A stretch of DNA of 64,000 nt from Bolinopsis microptera (Eukaryota > Ctenophora > Tentaculata > Lobata > Bolinopsidae). Positions 46,771 to 57,727 of this stretch are shown piece after piece. Under the pieces are notes generated by a model that saw only the letters and a program-made list of their open reading frames with translations, did not search any database and was not told where the DNA came from. The position numbers and the translations under genes are program-made. The stretch spans positions 7,922,084-7,986,083 of the forward strand of contig NC_087072.1 in assembly GCF_026151205.1 (NCBI RefSeq), in the 5' to 3' direction. Every line of letters starts with the position of its first letter. Within the stretch, counting starts at the first letter, position 1.

Positions 46771-47788
46771 TTACTGCTTTCCCACGGTCAACCCCTTCAA
46801 TGAACTCATCTTTCTCATCGCAGCATAATCAGGAGCGATAGCACTTTCATTGTGAAGATTTAATGACTTAATCCGCTCAAATTGTCTCTCCACCTGAGTA
46901 GTTTCTGATAGTTCTTCTTCGTCTTCTTCGTCTTTCTTCTTTTTTAAAACCAATACGCCACACTGGACACACAGTGCAAGAGAGAAGAATAAACATACAG
47001 CTGATATCGCCACTGTCAATGTTTTCTTGGCTCGATATCCTAATGGGGATTTGTTAACGGTTAAAAAGTTAATATAAGCTTACATAAAATGAAGAATGAA
47101 ATTTAATTATATTGACATGGAGATTGTTTCAACTTATTATCATGCCACAATTATTAAAAAATATCTTACCAACGGTATCGTGAACTTTGTAGCTGTCATA
47201 ATCGATGTAATAATCGATTGGTTGGTTCTTGTACGGGACAATTTCACATCTTGAACACTCATCACCGCCAGTTCTGTGTTTGTTATACCAGTCCCCGTGC
47301 ACTTTGATCGTTTCCATGACTTCAGTCTGCAAGCTGGACACGTGACAAGAATACTCATTGTGGTATGTGTACTGAAGTTGCGAGGGTAAAAGTTTCAGTG
47401 TGAGAGTCAGCGTTTGTAGTCCTTCTGTGTCACTAAGTTGTTCAGTGACTCTATCTATCCTATGATGACCCACTTTCCAATAGCCTTTTAGAAACGGTGG
47501 TCCAGTTGAAGTGCATATCAGATTAACAGCTTCCATTTTGACTTCCATGGTGAGAGAGATTGTGGGTTTTACTGGCTGGGGAGTAATCTGCTCCTTTTTT
47601 TCTGTTTCATCTGACTGGTCTTGTCTCTTTTTTGGTGCGATGACCAGTCTCGCGGTTGTAGGTTTAGTGGTATTCACAGGTGCTGAGGTTGAGAAATCAA
47701 TTTCAACTGGGTGAGAGTAAGTTGTGTTCTCAGAGGCAGCAGCGCCAAGCAAGACAACCAACAAAATCAACATGGCATAATCAAACAA
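46771..47788 (-). CDS. Short Ig-domain single-pass membrane protein, two exons
   Basis: Exons 47170-47788 and 46771-47039 give 295 residues (290 if the second Met at 47773 is used). Order: signal peptide (LILLVVLLGAAAS), a Thr-rich stretch, a charged linker APKKRQDQSDETEKKEQITPQ, one Ig-like domain (cysteines in NLICTST and EYSCHVS, with YWKV between), and a membrane-proximal segment with CSRC. Exon 2 supplies the transmembrane helix, a KKKKDEEDEEE juxtamembrane block and a cytoplasmic tail with PDYAAMRKM. The tail tyrosine is in a YxxM context, the known binding consensus of PI3-kinase p85 SH2 domains. It is a paralogue of the gene at 61883-64000 with near-identical Ig coding sequence but lacks that gene's N-terminal Ig and lectin-like parts. 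Ligand unknown. Confidence 0.8.
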
Positions 47789-48040
47789 TGGAACTATCTG
47801 AAAATCTATATCCCTTTGTCTCGGAAGCGTGCGTTACATTATATATTCATATATTCACTGCTACTAACCACGAGAATCGTCTGGGCGGGATTCCAATAAC
47901 CAGTATCGACATTATATAATACAGGACCAATTTGAAAAGGCAGTGCAATTTTTACAAAAAATATTTTTATAAATAGAGCAGTAACACAGATATAATAGGA
48001 AAGCAGGTAACTACAATAACTAGGTGACAGATCATTGGGA

Positions 48041-48530
48041 GGCCCTGGTGGGTATTGGGCCACTGATGGGTATTGGGGCCACTGATGGCTATTAGCAGCC
48101 ACTGATGGGTATTGGGAGCCACTGATGGGTATTGGGGCCACTGATGGGTATTGGGAGCCACTGATGGGTATTGGGGCCACTGATGGCTATTAGCAGCCAC
48201 TGATGGGTATTGGGAGCCACTGATGGGTATTGGAGCCACTGATGGGTATTGAGCGCCACTGATGGCTATTAGCAGCCACTGATGGGTATTGGGAGCCACT
48301 GATGGGTATTGGGAGCCACTGATGGGTATTGGGGCCACTGATGGGTATTAGCAGCCACTGATGGGTATTGGGGCCACTGATGGCTATTAGCAGCCACTGA
48401 TGGGTATTGGGGCCACTGATGGCTATTAGCAGCCACTGATGGGTATTGGGAGCCACTGATGGGTATTGGGGCCACTGATGGGTATTGGGAACCACTGATG
48501 GGTATTGAGCGCCACTGATGGGTATTGAAT
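48041..48530. repeat. Minisatellite, 19-20 bp unit, about 24 copies
   Basis: The unit is CCACTGATGGGTATTGGGR, with a variant CCACTGATGGCTATTAGCAG interspersed at least five times in an irregular higher-order order. It starts about 250 bp upstream of the Ig-receptor start codon. The overlapping long open frames on the minus strand are produced by the repeat and are not genes. Confidence 0.95.
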
Positions 48531-48820
48531 CCTTCAATTAACTTCTGAGTACAAACCAACTCATAAGAAATAATGTCTCGCCCATTGGTCCGCATTTACT
48601 GCATCCAGCCTGGGGTGGTGACATGAACGAGAATGTACCATGATAAAAGGAAACGAATGTCGCCACCCCACCACTCACCAGCAGTCAAGTCCTCAATATG
48701 CTATTTTGTAATTAGATAAGTTGGAATTCAAAAATATTCAAAAGTAAGTTGTTTACTTTTTTACTGTTAGTGAATAGTGATAACCAGGGCATCACTGCAG
48801 TGTAATATTTTACAATTATA

Positions 48821-49597
48821 CAGGGTGGGCCAAAAGTCAGTGTGCAAACGTTGGCCTTAATAGCTCAGTCACTGAGTGCCCAATTGAAATAATTTGTTCT
48901 GGTATGACTTACTACTACCACTGGTTCGAGAAATTTTTCAAATCGAAACATATTTGTGTTCATTTTTTTCAAAAGAAGGTTCATTTTCGCATTTATTTGA
49001 TAGTTTGGATAGTCGGATCGAGCCAAATTTTATTGAATTGTGTTTGGCCATTTAAATTACGTTTGCCCTGAAAAAATGAGAGTTCTATAGCTTCTCAGAT
49101 GACCGAGATATCAACCTTAACGAGGTGTCGAGGTTATTCATTACGTGTGATCATGTGATTGGTTTACCTAATCACGTGATTAGGTGACCCCGTTAACCAC
49201 CCTGTTAAACATTATGGGAATCATGAAGGCTGCCCAATTAAAGTGACGTGTCGCGGTGTCACATAATCACCCAGTCAATTTTGTTAACGAGATACAGAAA
49301 ATGCTTGATAACTTCGTCATTTCTAATCCGTTTTGCCTCATATTTTCAGATCATATGCAATATTTAATAATCTACCGTCTCTGAAAAAATTAGACATCTA
49401 GCATGTTCGGGGAGAACAATATAAGTGTTTTAATATTGAATGGGCGTGGTCTAAAATATTCGAATTTTCAAATTTTGGTGACGGAATCCTCGAACCAGTA
49501 GGTACAGTAAACCATCTGCAAAGCAACAACCCTCAAATATAAAACACGGCGGAGGTATAAGACCCAACGTTTGCACACTGACTTTTGGCCCACCCTG
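48821..49597. mobile_element. Mariner/Tc1-like MITE with TA target duplication
   Basis: CAGGGTGGGCCAAAAGTCAG at 48821 is inverted exactly at the right end (49597), with over 30 bp of terminal inverted repeat, and TA flanks both sides. The 777-bp interior has no transposase; it contains several copies of words like ATCACGTGATTAGGTGACC near 49150. CAGGGTGG-type ends with a TA duplication fit the Tc1/mariner group. Confidence 0.88.
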
Positions 49598-49956
49598 TAT
49601 AAGTTGGTACATATATTTTGTACTATAAAGACTTAACTCTTAAGAGCTTAAGCTTATATTTTTATTTCTCAGGTTATGTGTCTCCTCAGATGGTTCTAAC
49701 TGCTCATTCCGCTGTTCTTCAGTCCTCTAAATGAATAAATATTTGGACTTTGAAACCATCGATTATGAAGTTGGTAAGTGGAGACATATTTCCTACAAAG
49801 ACTGTGTTGCGTATTACTAATTACTGATTAATGATGATTGATCATATTAAGTTGTACTATAGTGTAGTTTTCACTCTTCTAACATCGACCCCTTATGCGT
49901 GTTATTCATGCTTCCAAATATTAAATTAATCCCAAATTTTTACACCATGTACTTAA

Positions 49957-51062
49957 GGGGGCATACCCCAAATCTGTCCAGACCTAATGACCTCATAGGC
50001 AGTTCAGTGACCTTCTAGCGCACCGTTTCCACACAAACAAAAATTATTTTGAGAATTCCCATTTTTGTAATCGACCATTTCCTGGTTAAGATCGCAATTT
50101 TCGGAAAAAATTATTTTGTGGTTGAGACGCTATAAGTTAATCATTTCTTGCGGTATCGGGTTGAAATTTCGCCGTTTATTCACAACTATGTCAAGGTGTG
50201 TGTAAAATCTTGATATCGTATCTAAAAAGGCTGGTGTGTTAAAATAAGTCAGAAAAGGACAATTTTAGCTTTTTGACTTTAAAAATTCATAAATGAATTT
50301 TTAAATATTTACTGATTTTTCTAAAATTTTGATAGGAATGTGCTAGTGACTTTTTGAAGGGTGCAAAATAACCGCAACTAGCACATTTATATATGAGTTA
50401 TGAAGAACAAAACACCCTAAAATGCTTCCCTTTGAAGTTATGGGAGAAAATGTGATTTTTTATCTGCAAAATTTTAGAAAAATCAGTAAATATTAAAAAC
50501 GAAAAATGTGCCTAAATTTGTTGTTTGGCTTTGAGGTCCAATAGATCAGGAGGTGAATGAGTAAAAACATTTTTGAGGGCATCAAAAACTGCGCCAGAAT
50601 TCAGAGAACAATTTGATGTCAAGCATCAAATAATCCGATCTTCCCTGACTGACTTTTTGTTAAAATAAGTCAGAAAAGGACAATTTTAGCTTTTTGACTT
50701 TAAAAATTCATTTATGAATTTTTAAAGTCAAAAAGCTAAAATTGTCCTTTTCTGACTTATTTTAACACACCAGCCTTTTTAGATACGATATCAAGATTTT
50801 ACACACACCTTGACATAGTTGTGAATAAACGGCGAGCAAAATTTCAACCCGATACCGCAAGAAATGATTAACTTATAGCGTCTCAACCACAAAATAATTT
50901 TTTCCGAAAATTGCGATCTTAACCAGGAAATGGTCGATTACAAAAATGGGAATCCTCAAAATAATTTTTTTTGTGTGGAAACGGTGCGCTAGAAGGTCAC
51001 TGAACTGCCTATGAGGTCATTTGGTCTGGACGGCACAAACCACTGTTTTGGGGTATGCCCCC
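49957..51062. mobile_element. Foldback element with 300-bp arms and TTAA target duplication
   Basis: The ends GGGGGCATACCCC and GGGGTATGCCCCC are flanked by TTAA on both sides (49953-49956 and 51063-51066), as in piggyBac-type insertion. Inverted arms run from 49957 to about 50300 and from about 50680 to 51062 with over 90 percent identity; the right arm carries about 19 extra bases near 51031. Within it, 50658-50767 is a perfect palindrome with 54-bp arms and a 2-base loop, and a further inverted pair lies at about 50305-50332 and 50467-50494. There is no coding sequence. Confidence 0.88.
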
Positions 51063-51272
51063 TTAACTGGAATGTTGCAAACAGAGTGATGTATTCACGA
51101 TATTATAGATACAATTTTGTAAAATTAAAATGTGAAATGTATTCTTGCGAAACGTGAGTTTATTCCCTGGTTGCTAAACTGCAACTGCTATCTAGTCAGC
51201 TTTAAGGTTGGAAATGGAAAGTATACAACATCGATCCAAAATTTATTGTTGAGGGATGGTAATTAAAACACG

Positions 51273-52529
51273 TACGGGTATTTGCCTCACAGAATGGCCA
51301 AAAAAAAGGAAGGTCTCTCAAAGTCACAAAACACACTTTATTCCAGTTTTTATCTCATAAGAAGCTAAGTTGACACTCATTTTTTTCTTCCCGGGGGTTC
51401 ATTTAATCTCATAACCATTTTTTCTTTGAGAAAAATTGGCCGGAAAATCTTCCACCAAAAAAACATGCCTCACAGAATGGCCAAATCTGAATTTCTATAA
51501 TTTTGTTGATGGAGATACTTTTTAAATTTCTATCACCACACGTTCTTAGAAAACCTATTGAGGAATGGGGTAATAACCTAAAACTCACGAAAAAACTGAG
51601 CTGTGAAAAATTATTTCACAAAAAAGAAAAAATGCCTGACAAAATGGCAAAAAAAAAAAGAAAACGAGAAAATTTTATTTTTCTAAAACCTTTGGCTCTT
51701 GTTTCAGGCATGCTGCTGGTATTAATATGCCTTGTTAACACCCCCATATAGGTGAAATTTCTTAGAACTGAATAAAAAGGGCATAGTTTCCTACACCAAA
51801 AATGGCCATTTTGTGTGGCGTTGTTCATATTCCCTGATTTCATGATTTATAACCTTCATTCGGCTGTAAAAACACTCCATCTGGGGTGTTATTGTATGAT
51901 AAATAGCTTGTGAATACTTTAGACTTATGGTTTCATTGAATAAAAGGAGTTTTAAATTTTGGCCATTTTGTGAGGCATATTTTGGCCGATTTTGTGAGGC
52001 GTTTAGCCATTTTAACATTTTGTTTCTTCCTAAATTGAACAATGTTCGTTTTGTTTGATGAATACTATTCTTTAAACATCTTCTGTCATACTGGTGCCAG
52101 AAGTTTTCACCAAAATGCAAACTTAGTTCAAAAATTTGAAAACAAATTTTGTGAGGCATATTTTGGCCATTTTGTGAGGCGTGTAGCCATTTTAGAATTT
52201 TTTTCTTCCTATATTGAACAATGTTCGTTTTGTTTGATGAATACATCTTCTGTCATACTGGTGCTAGAAGTTCTCACCAAAATGTAAACTTAGTTCAAAA
52301 ATTTGAAAACAAATTTTTCAGTGCTCAAAATTTCTACATAAACAGTCATATTTATGCCAGAAAATGTGGTCCTAGTTAATGATTTCACCACAGGAAGTGT
52401 TGCCAGAAGACTTTTGTTTCATATGGTATCCACAAAACCTACCAGTCTTTTATAAAAATTTAGTTACAAAAACATTTACAAATTTGGCCATTCTGTGAGG
52501 CTAGCCATTCTGTGAGGCATTTACCCGTA
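51273..52529. mobile_element. Inverted-repeat element with a spaced motif array
   Basis: The ends are TACGGGTA (51273-51280) and TACCCGTA (52522-52529), each followed inward by TGCCTCACAGAATGGC. The motif ATGCCTCACARAATGGCCA is repeated inside: forward at about 51283, 51464 and 51630, then inverted at about 51803, 51960, 51978, 52147, 52164, 52487 and 52501. Left-half spacing is 165-183 bp. The element is 1257 bp with no transposase. The open frames on both strands through this region come from the motif repeats and AT-rich filler. Confidence 0.8.
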
Positions 52530-53210
52530 GATGATTCATGAAGTGGAGCGATGATAATAAAGTTTAATAACTAATTGAAATTATCAAACAATTCAAATGG
52601 AATGTAAGGAGTGAGTAGGAAATGGAAACAAGCAAGCGATAGATGAGGTACTGGGTCAACGGGCCATAAAATACAAATACAAATGAACGAGTGATATGTA
52701 CGCAATTAGTAGAGTAGTAGGATCTCCTTGAGAAAGAAGCAAAAAAATTACCATTCACTTCGTAGATCTGTTATCACATGCTGATTTTTTTGCATATATA
52801 TACTAGGTTTTTTAGATAAACATTACTTGTTCAGACCACCAACTCATCTGAAGTATGAATATGTAAATTAAGAGCAGATCTATTATAATCTTGATCTAAA
52901 ACCTGATAACATATTTCAAATTTCACGGTTCATGGCGTTACAACGACAATTAATCAATCATACCGAAATTGTGAACCATGATGGATAATTATTGATGATG
53001 TAGGCCACGGCAAGGGCCAAAAACGAGGATTTACTGATTAGATTATTTAAAGAGCAAAAACGATAATTGCAAGTCTAATCCTAATTTTTACCCAGTTCCC
53101 ATACACTCCCCCCAACGTGTGGGATTTTGGTCATGCTCTTCTGCAAACACGTCTGATTTCATCTCAGCTCATTTTGGTCGTTTATCCTTTATATTTTGAT
53201 TTGATTGACC

Positions 53211-54755
53211 ATGGAAGAGGTCTCAGTAAATAATGAGCCGCCACAAGATTCGGTTTACAAAGAGTCTCTGACGATCGAACAAGTTGTAGATAAAACTGTA
53301 AAAAGATTGAATCTCCCACTGTTTCTTCTCTACTGGGCTGCTTTGAGCACAGCACTTAATTCTGGTGCTGTAGCATACGTAACTGTTATCACGGGCAACA
53401 TTCCTTACAAGGACTGGAAGTGCACTTCGGATAAATGTGCATCTCTCCACGCAGAAATGTCTGAGAAAGAGGACTTCTTCACCCAGAAGACAATGTGCGA
53501 TAATGAAATGGAGGCAGGGATGGACTTCATCTGGACGACAAGCAAGATAACTTTTACCACTGATTGGAATATCTACTGTAAGGAAGAAAGCAGACTGGCC
53601 ACAATATCAGGCTCTTTTTTCATCGGAGCCATTGCTGGCTTACTGTGCTCCACCGGACTCTTTGATAGAATAGGACGGAAAAAGGGTGCGATTGTAGGCG
53701 GGGTGATAACGATAGTAGCGACAGCAGCAAGTTGTGTGGCTCCTAACTATCAGGCTCTCCTTGCGTTTAGGATAATATCTGGGTTCGGACTTCTCATCAA
53801 CTACACTGGTGTATATTGCTGGGTCATAGAGTACGCTCCTATGGGTCTAAGGAATGTGGCCGCTGGTTTTTTCAATATTTCCTGGTCCATAAGTTACCTT
53901 ATCTTAGTGCTGCTGGGCTATCTGATTGATGATTGGAAGTATTTGTACCTGGCTCTGACTGCAGTTTGTGTCATCTCCACTGCTATGTTCTTTGTGGTCC
54001 CGCTCCCTGAGTCTCCCAGGTTTCATTTAGTCAGGGGTATGGAGAAGGAGGCCAAAGAAAACATTATTTCTTTTTTCCAGATCACAAGAAATGAGTTTTC
54101 GTTTGACAGTATCAATCTTGTTTACGAAGAAAGGGCCCAGAATTACCTGGAGCAATTAAGTGATTTTAAGAAATATCCCTGTCTGCTGAAAAGAGCTCTC
54201 CTTTGTATGGCCTGCTGGTTCCTTGTGTCTCTTATTACCTACGCGTACACAGTGGGTTGGAGTAAAATAGGGTCAGACCTTTTTACCAGCTATTTGTTCG
54301 CTGCTCTTGGTGATGCTTTCGGTTACGTGTCAGCAATCCCTATCTGTCGACTTCTCGGCCGAAAACGAGCAACAATCTGCCTGTTTGGAGGAATAGCCGT
54401 GATGAACTTCTTCGCAATGCTGAACGTGGATATCACGGACACCTGGACGATCGAGCAAATAGCCAGTTTACTGGGGAGTGTAGCCACCTCCGGCACCTTC
54501 TCCATGGTGTATCTGTACACGGGGGAGCTAGCTCCTACTTCCCACCGGGGTATGATAGTGTGTCTCAGTTCCAGCTGTGCTAGATTAGGCAGTATTTTCG
54601 GGGCGTATGTGAGCCTCCTTTACGGGGTGACCGATAGGAGAGTACCTCTGGCACTGTTCTCGGGTTTGTCGGTCTGTGGATGTGTGGCGGTCCTTTTCCT
54701 GCCTGACACTACTGGGAAAGGGATACCAGAGACACCGAAAGATGTTGTTAATTAA
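53211..54755 (+). CDS. SLC22-type organic ion transporter (MFS), intronless
   Basis: 514 residues from the ATG at 53211, which sits in a good context (GACCATGG). It has the organic cation/anion transporter layout: an N-terminal tail, TM1 (about 35-60), a large extracellular loop (about 62-125) with several cysteines, the MFS signature GLFDRIGRKKG between TM2 and TM3 (148-158), PESPRF after TM6 (about 266-271), and LGRKRA after TM8; about twelve membrane segments in all. The family moves organic cations, anions or zwitterions such as carnitine across the plasma membrane; the substrate cannot be read from sequence. The gene has no intron, unlike most neighbours, so a retrocopy origin or intron loss is possible. 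The frame is intact. Confidence 0.93.
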   Translation: MEEVSVNNEPPQDSVYKESLTIEQVVDKTVKRLNLPLFLLYWAALSTALNSGAVAYVTVITGNIPYKDWKCTSDKCASLHAEMSEKEDFFTQKTMCDNEMEAGMDFIWTTSKITFTTDWNIYCKEESRLATISGSFFIGAIAGLLCSTGLFDRIGRKKGAIVGGVITIVATAASCVAPNYQALLAFRIISGFGLLINYTGVYCWVIEYAPMGLRNVAAGFFNISWSISYLILVLLGYLIDDWKYLYLALTAVCVISTAMFFVVPLPESPRFHLVRGMEKEAKENIISFFQITRNEFSFDSINLVYEERAQNYLEQLSDFKKYPCLLKRALLCMACWFLVSLITYAYTVGWSKIGSDLFTSYLFAALGDAFGYVSAIPICRLLGRKRATICLFGGIAVMNFFAMLNVDITDTWTIEQIASLLGSVATSGTFSMVYLYTGELAPTSHRGMIVCLSSSCARLGSIFGAYVSLLYGVTDRRVPLALFSGLSVCGCVAVLFLPDTTGKGIPETPKDVVN

Positions 54756-55722
54756 AATATATTTAATCGGATTAACGTTTTTAAAGGAAGCGCAGAGAGC
54801 TATTTGTTTAAGAAAGGAAAAACTCAATTCTTAGACGTGATTTGAATTATAACGATCAGACTTTAAAGAATAAAGATATATGTATAATGCAGGTCCGGAA
54901 TTCGACGTTTCACTTTATTTTCACTATTTAAACATTGAACATATTATTATTATGTTAAATGTTTACTTCCATGCACAAAATTACTTAATGTACAAGATGT
55001 TATAAGATATTATTACATATTATATTGCCTAGTAAATTACTGTAGATTTCGATTATAAGTGATGATGTTTCCATTTTTATAGAAATATTTTCAGTTTTCA
55101 AAGAAAGGCAAGCTGTAGCTTTAAAAACAAATTAGATTCAATTACAAATGAAACGCGAAGACTTGCGAAATTTAGGTTCTACGAAATAAATCGATCATCA
55201 TAAATTCATTTATTGATTTTTCAAACAAACGCAAGCTGTAAATTCAACAAACATTTTTTGTTTGACTTTGAAAAAACGTTAGCTGTCAAAAACTGTGGAA
55301 AATCCTTCAACAAAAATATTCGTGAAATGTAACTGTTTTATGCAGAAATAAAATTTGTGCAGTTTAAAAATTAACTTCGCGTTTAAAAATTAACTCCGTG
55401 TTTACTGTTCACTCTGAAATCTTGATCAAGTATTAATTATAAAATCGAAACAAAAATGCAATCGTTCAAAACGGTTAATTTAACAACTCAAAAGCAAACA
55501 AAAACTCATCTATAATAATTATGCAACCATCTGCCACATATAATTGCATCTTTTAAGGTTTTAATGTAAGTTTCTTAAATCTTGATTTGCTTAATGTTCA
55601 CTTTGTAAGGTATAAAAAATTCGAAATCGCTTCAACAACGAATCCTTCAACTGTACTATTTCATTAAGTCAATTCTGTAACTATTTGGATCATCTTCTGG
55701 TGCCAGTTTTGATCAAGCTAGT
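54756..55722. other. Intergenic, convergent 3' ends of transporter and GPCR genes
   Basis: AT-rich; AATAAAG near 54869 is a plausible transporter polyadenylation signal. Contains the left copy (55144-55222) of a direct repeat found again at 57519-57604, plus several scattered GCAAGCTGTA-like words. Confidence 0.5.
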
Positions 55723-57026
55723 TCAAACGGAAGTATGCCGAATAAGTCTGATAGAGCTGTCTGGCCCATCTTCTTTCTGGCCACTTTGTTCCTGAGAAGT
55801 TGCTCCTTCTGTCGCCATTTTCGCTACCATCCCAACTTCTGCTTTACTTTCTTCGTTTGCAACTCGTGTTGATGCTGTCGTTTCTCCTGAAAAAATAATT
55901 GTTTAAATATTGGTGATTAAATAAGCAATAACCGTCACATGTTTACTCGAGCTTATCACATTACCATACATATTACATATTATGTAAATGCTCTAGTACT
56001 TAGATTTATAGCTAACAACTGAATTTTGAACAAAGCAAAGATGAGGAAGTATTTACCTTGAGAAGTCCGAGTAAGTTGGGAGAGGTTACCGATGGAGAGA
56101 CACGGTAATAATTTCTTTATCAGCTTCGTCTTTAAGAAATCTCTAAAGCTGGCTACGGTGAGGCCATACGTGAAGAAATTTGCCATAACGTTAGTGAACA
56201 GCACAGCTTCTGTCACTCTGTAGTACCTGTTGAAAAACGGCCCTGGCTCCTCGGAATCAGTTTCTAGGAGAGGTCCAGCGATGAAGTAGACAGTAATGGG
56301 AAGGAAGGATATGGTGAAGATTGTTGCAGTGATGACAACAGCCATGGTTCCTTGCCAGCGTAGATTTTCCTGCATTCTTTTGGCCACCCTTCTTGCACTT
56401 GTCAGCAACAGGATTGTTGCGATGATGATGATTATATTGGGAGTGAGGTAAGCCAGCACGGTGGTGATCGGCATCAGTGTGTTCCATATCTCGGAGGAGT
56501 ACCTGTAGTTCCACATGTACGTCCTGCAGTCAAACACAACATCGTCCATGTCGACGAGAAGGTGCTGCACTGGAACAGTAAGTGACAATATCCAGAGTCC
56601 AACACACAGCTTGTGTGTCTTCATTTTGGACCAGCTCCGTGCTCTCAAAGGATATCTCACCAGAAGAAACTTGCCTACTGACATGGCACCTATGAGAAGT
56701 GGGCTCGCAGAGAACACCCAGTAACCGATGAAGAAGCGAATGAATTTGATGACCTCATTAGAACCACCGCTGTCATAAATCAGTGACACTACTACAGGTA
56801 AGAGCATGCCTACAGCAGTGAACATATCACAAACAGCTACATGCTGGATGAACACTACGACTGTCCTGTGTAGACGGAAGGCTTTGTACTTTATGGAAGC
56901 AACGAGGATTGTGGTGTCTCCCAGAAGAGAAGATATGACTACTAACGTCAGCCAACTCCCATAGATGTATCTCTCAGCCTCATTCTTTATCCCAAACAGA
57001 TCGCAGTCATCGTAGTTGGTAGACAT
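55723..57026 (-). CDS. Class-A-like G-protein-coupled receptor, two exons
   Basis: Exons 56057-57026 and 55723-55886 join in frame to 377 residues. The first exon holds all seven membrane segments (about 24-45, 56-80, 98-120, 140-158, 184-210, 228-251 and 271-293); the second adds a hydrophilic, serine/glutamate-rich cytoplasmic tail. TM2 keeps the sodium-site aspartate (D67 in VAVCD). Several class-A hallmarks are altered: TM1 has D37 for the usual Asn, the DRY box is GKF (118-120), the TM3 extracellular cysteine is absent though one is in loop 2 (C167), and NPxxY is NFFTY (283-287). This resembles the many orphan rhodopsin-like receptors of cnidarians and other invertebrates. Ligand and G protein cannot be inferred. 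Reading past the exon 1 donor adds 25 residues, an artefact. Confidence 0.87.
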
Positions 57027-57518
57027 TTTTAAAGGAAATGAGTTGTTAAGCGTGTTAACAACGGTTGGTACCGTTAAAAAGTCTTATGCAAGTTATAGAA
57101 ATATATGGATGTGTACCAAGATCAGACGCTACCAGTGAAAATACAAAGATTTCTTGACGTAACCTTGCTATATTACACTTTTTATCTACCCTACTCAACC
57201 TTAGCTTTCACGTAATAATGTGACCTAGTGTTGCTGCATCCAATTCTTAATCACGAGCGTATTTCTGGAATATGAGAAATATAGAAATAAATCATGTCTG
57301 CCAAGATCACTAGATCAGACGCTACTAATTGAAAAGCGAAAATACAAATGAAAAAACATCATGTAATAACATCTGATAATGAGTTTATTACATGTGTTTT
57401 TACCAGTATCCACTATCCATATTCCCATATTATATTCCATGAAGAACTAAGCCTAAGCAAGTGAATGACTTGTGAATATAGCTTTCTGAGAATCTGAAAT
57501 TGTTACATGTGCCTAGAT
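57027..57518. other. GPCR 5' flank
   Basis: No exon seen. The words AGATCAGACGCTAC and GAAAATACAAA recur at about 57120 and 57312, a small local duplication that may bear on the promoter. Confidence 0.45.
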
Positions 57519-57604
57519 ACAAATGAAACGTGAAAACGTGCGAAATTAACGATTTACGAAATAAAAAATAAATCGATCATCGTAAATTCATTTATCAATT
57601 TTTC

Positions 57605-57727
57605 AGAAAAGTAAAAGAACGAGACAGCAACGTGGGAACGGTTTACGGTTAACTTGGAAACAGAACCTCCAAGAAGTATTTGGCACACAGCCAGGTTGCG
57701 CCTGGTTACTTCCTGTCATGCCATCAT
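57605..57727 (+). pseudogene. Fragment of the ZDHHC last exon
   Basis: Matches 43046-43152 at about 90-95 percent, including AAGAACGAGACAGC and CAAGAAGTATTTGGCACACA, with a 6-bp insertion in the middle of the CGGTTAAC region and a break after CTTCCTGTCATGCCATC. No upstream ZDHHC exon precedes it; the GPCR gene lies there instead. It marks the lost ZDHHC counterpart in the right duplicate block. Confidence 0.9.

Larger units (their letters stand above)
55144..57604. repeat. Direct repeat pair flanking the GPCR gene
   Basis: 55144-55222 and 57519-57604 share ACAAATGAAACG(C/T)GAA, GCGAAATT, ACGAAATAAA and ATCGATCATC(A/G)TAAATTCA, with a small insertion in the right copy. They bracket the GPCR gene; the right copy abuts the ZDHHC exon scrap. 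Confidence 0.75.

Noticed and set aside
48041-48530. CRISPR-like regular repeats
   Set aside because: Units are contiguous with no unique spacers, and the window is animal nuclear DNA.
47839-48595. Overlapping minus-strand ORFs of about 110-123 codons made of repeated PSVAPIPISG-like words
   Set aside because: They arise from the 19-20 bp minisatellite being stop-free in several frames; there is no start context, signal peptide or family match.
51503-52287. ORFs on both strands in the motif-array element
   Set aside because: Lysine- and phenylalanine-rich frames follow from the AT-rich repeat; no domain or codon signature.
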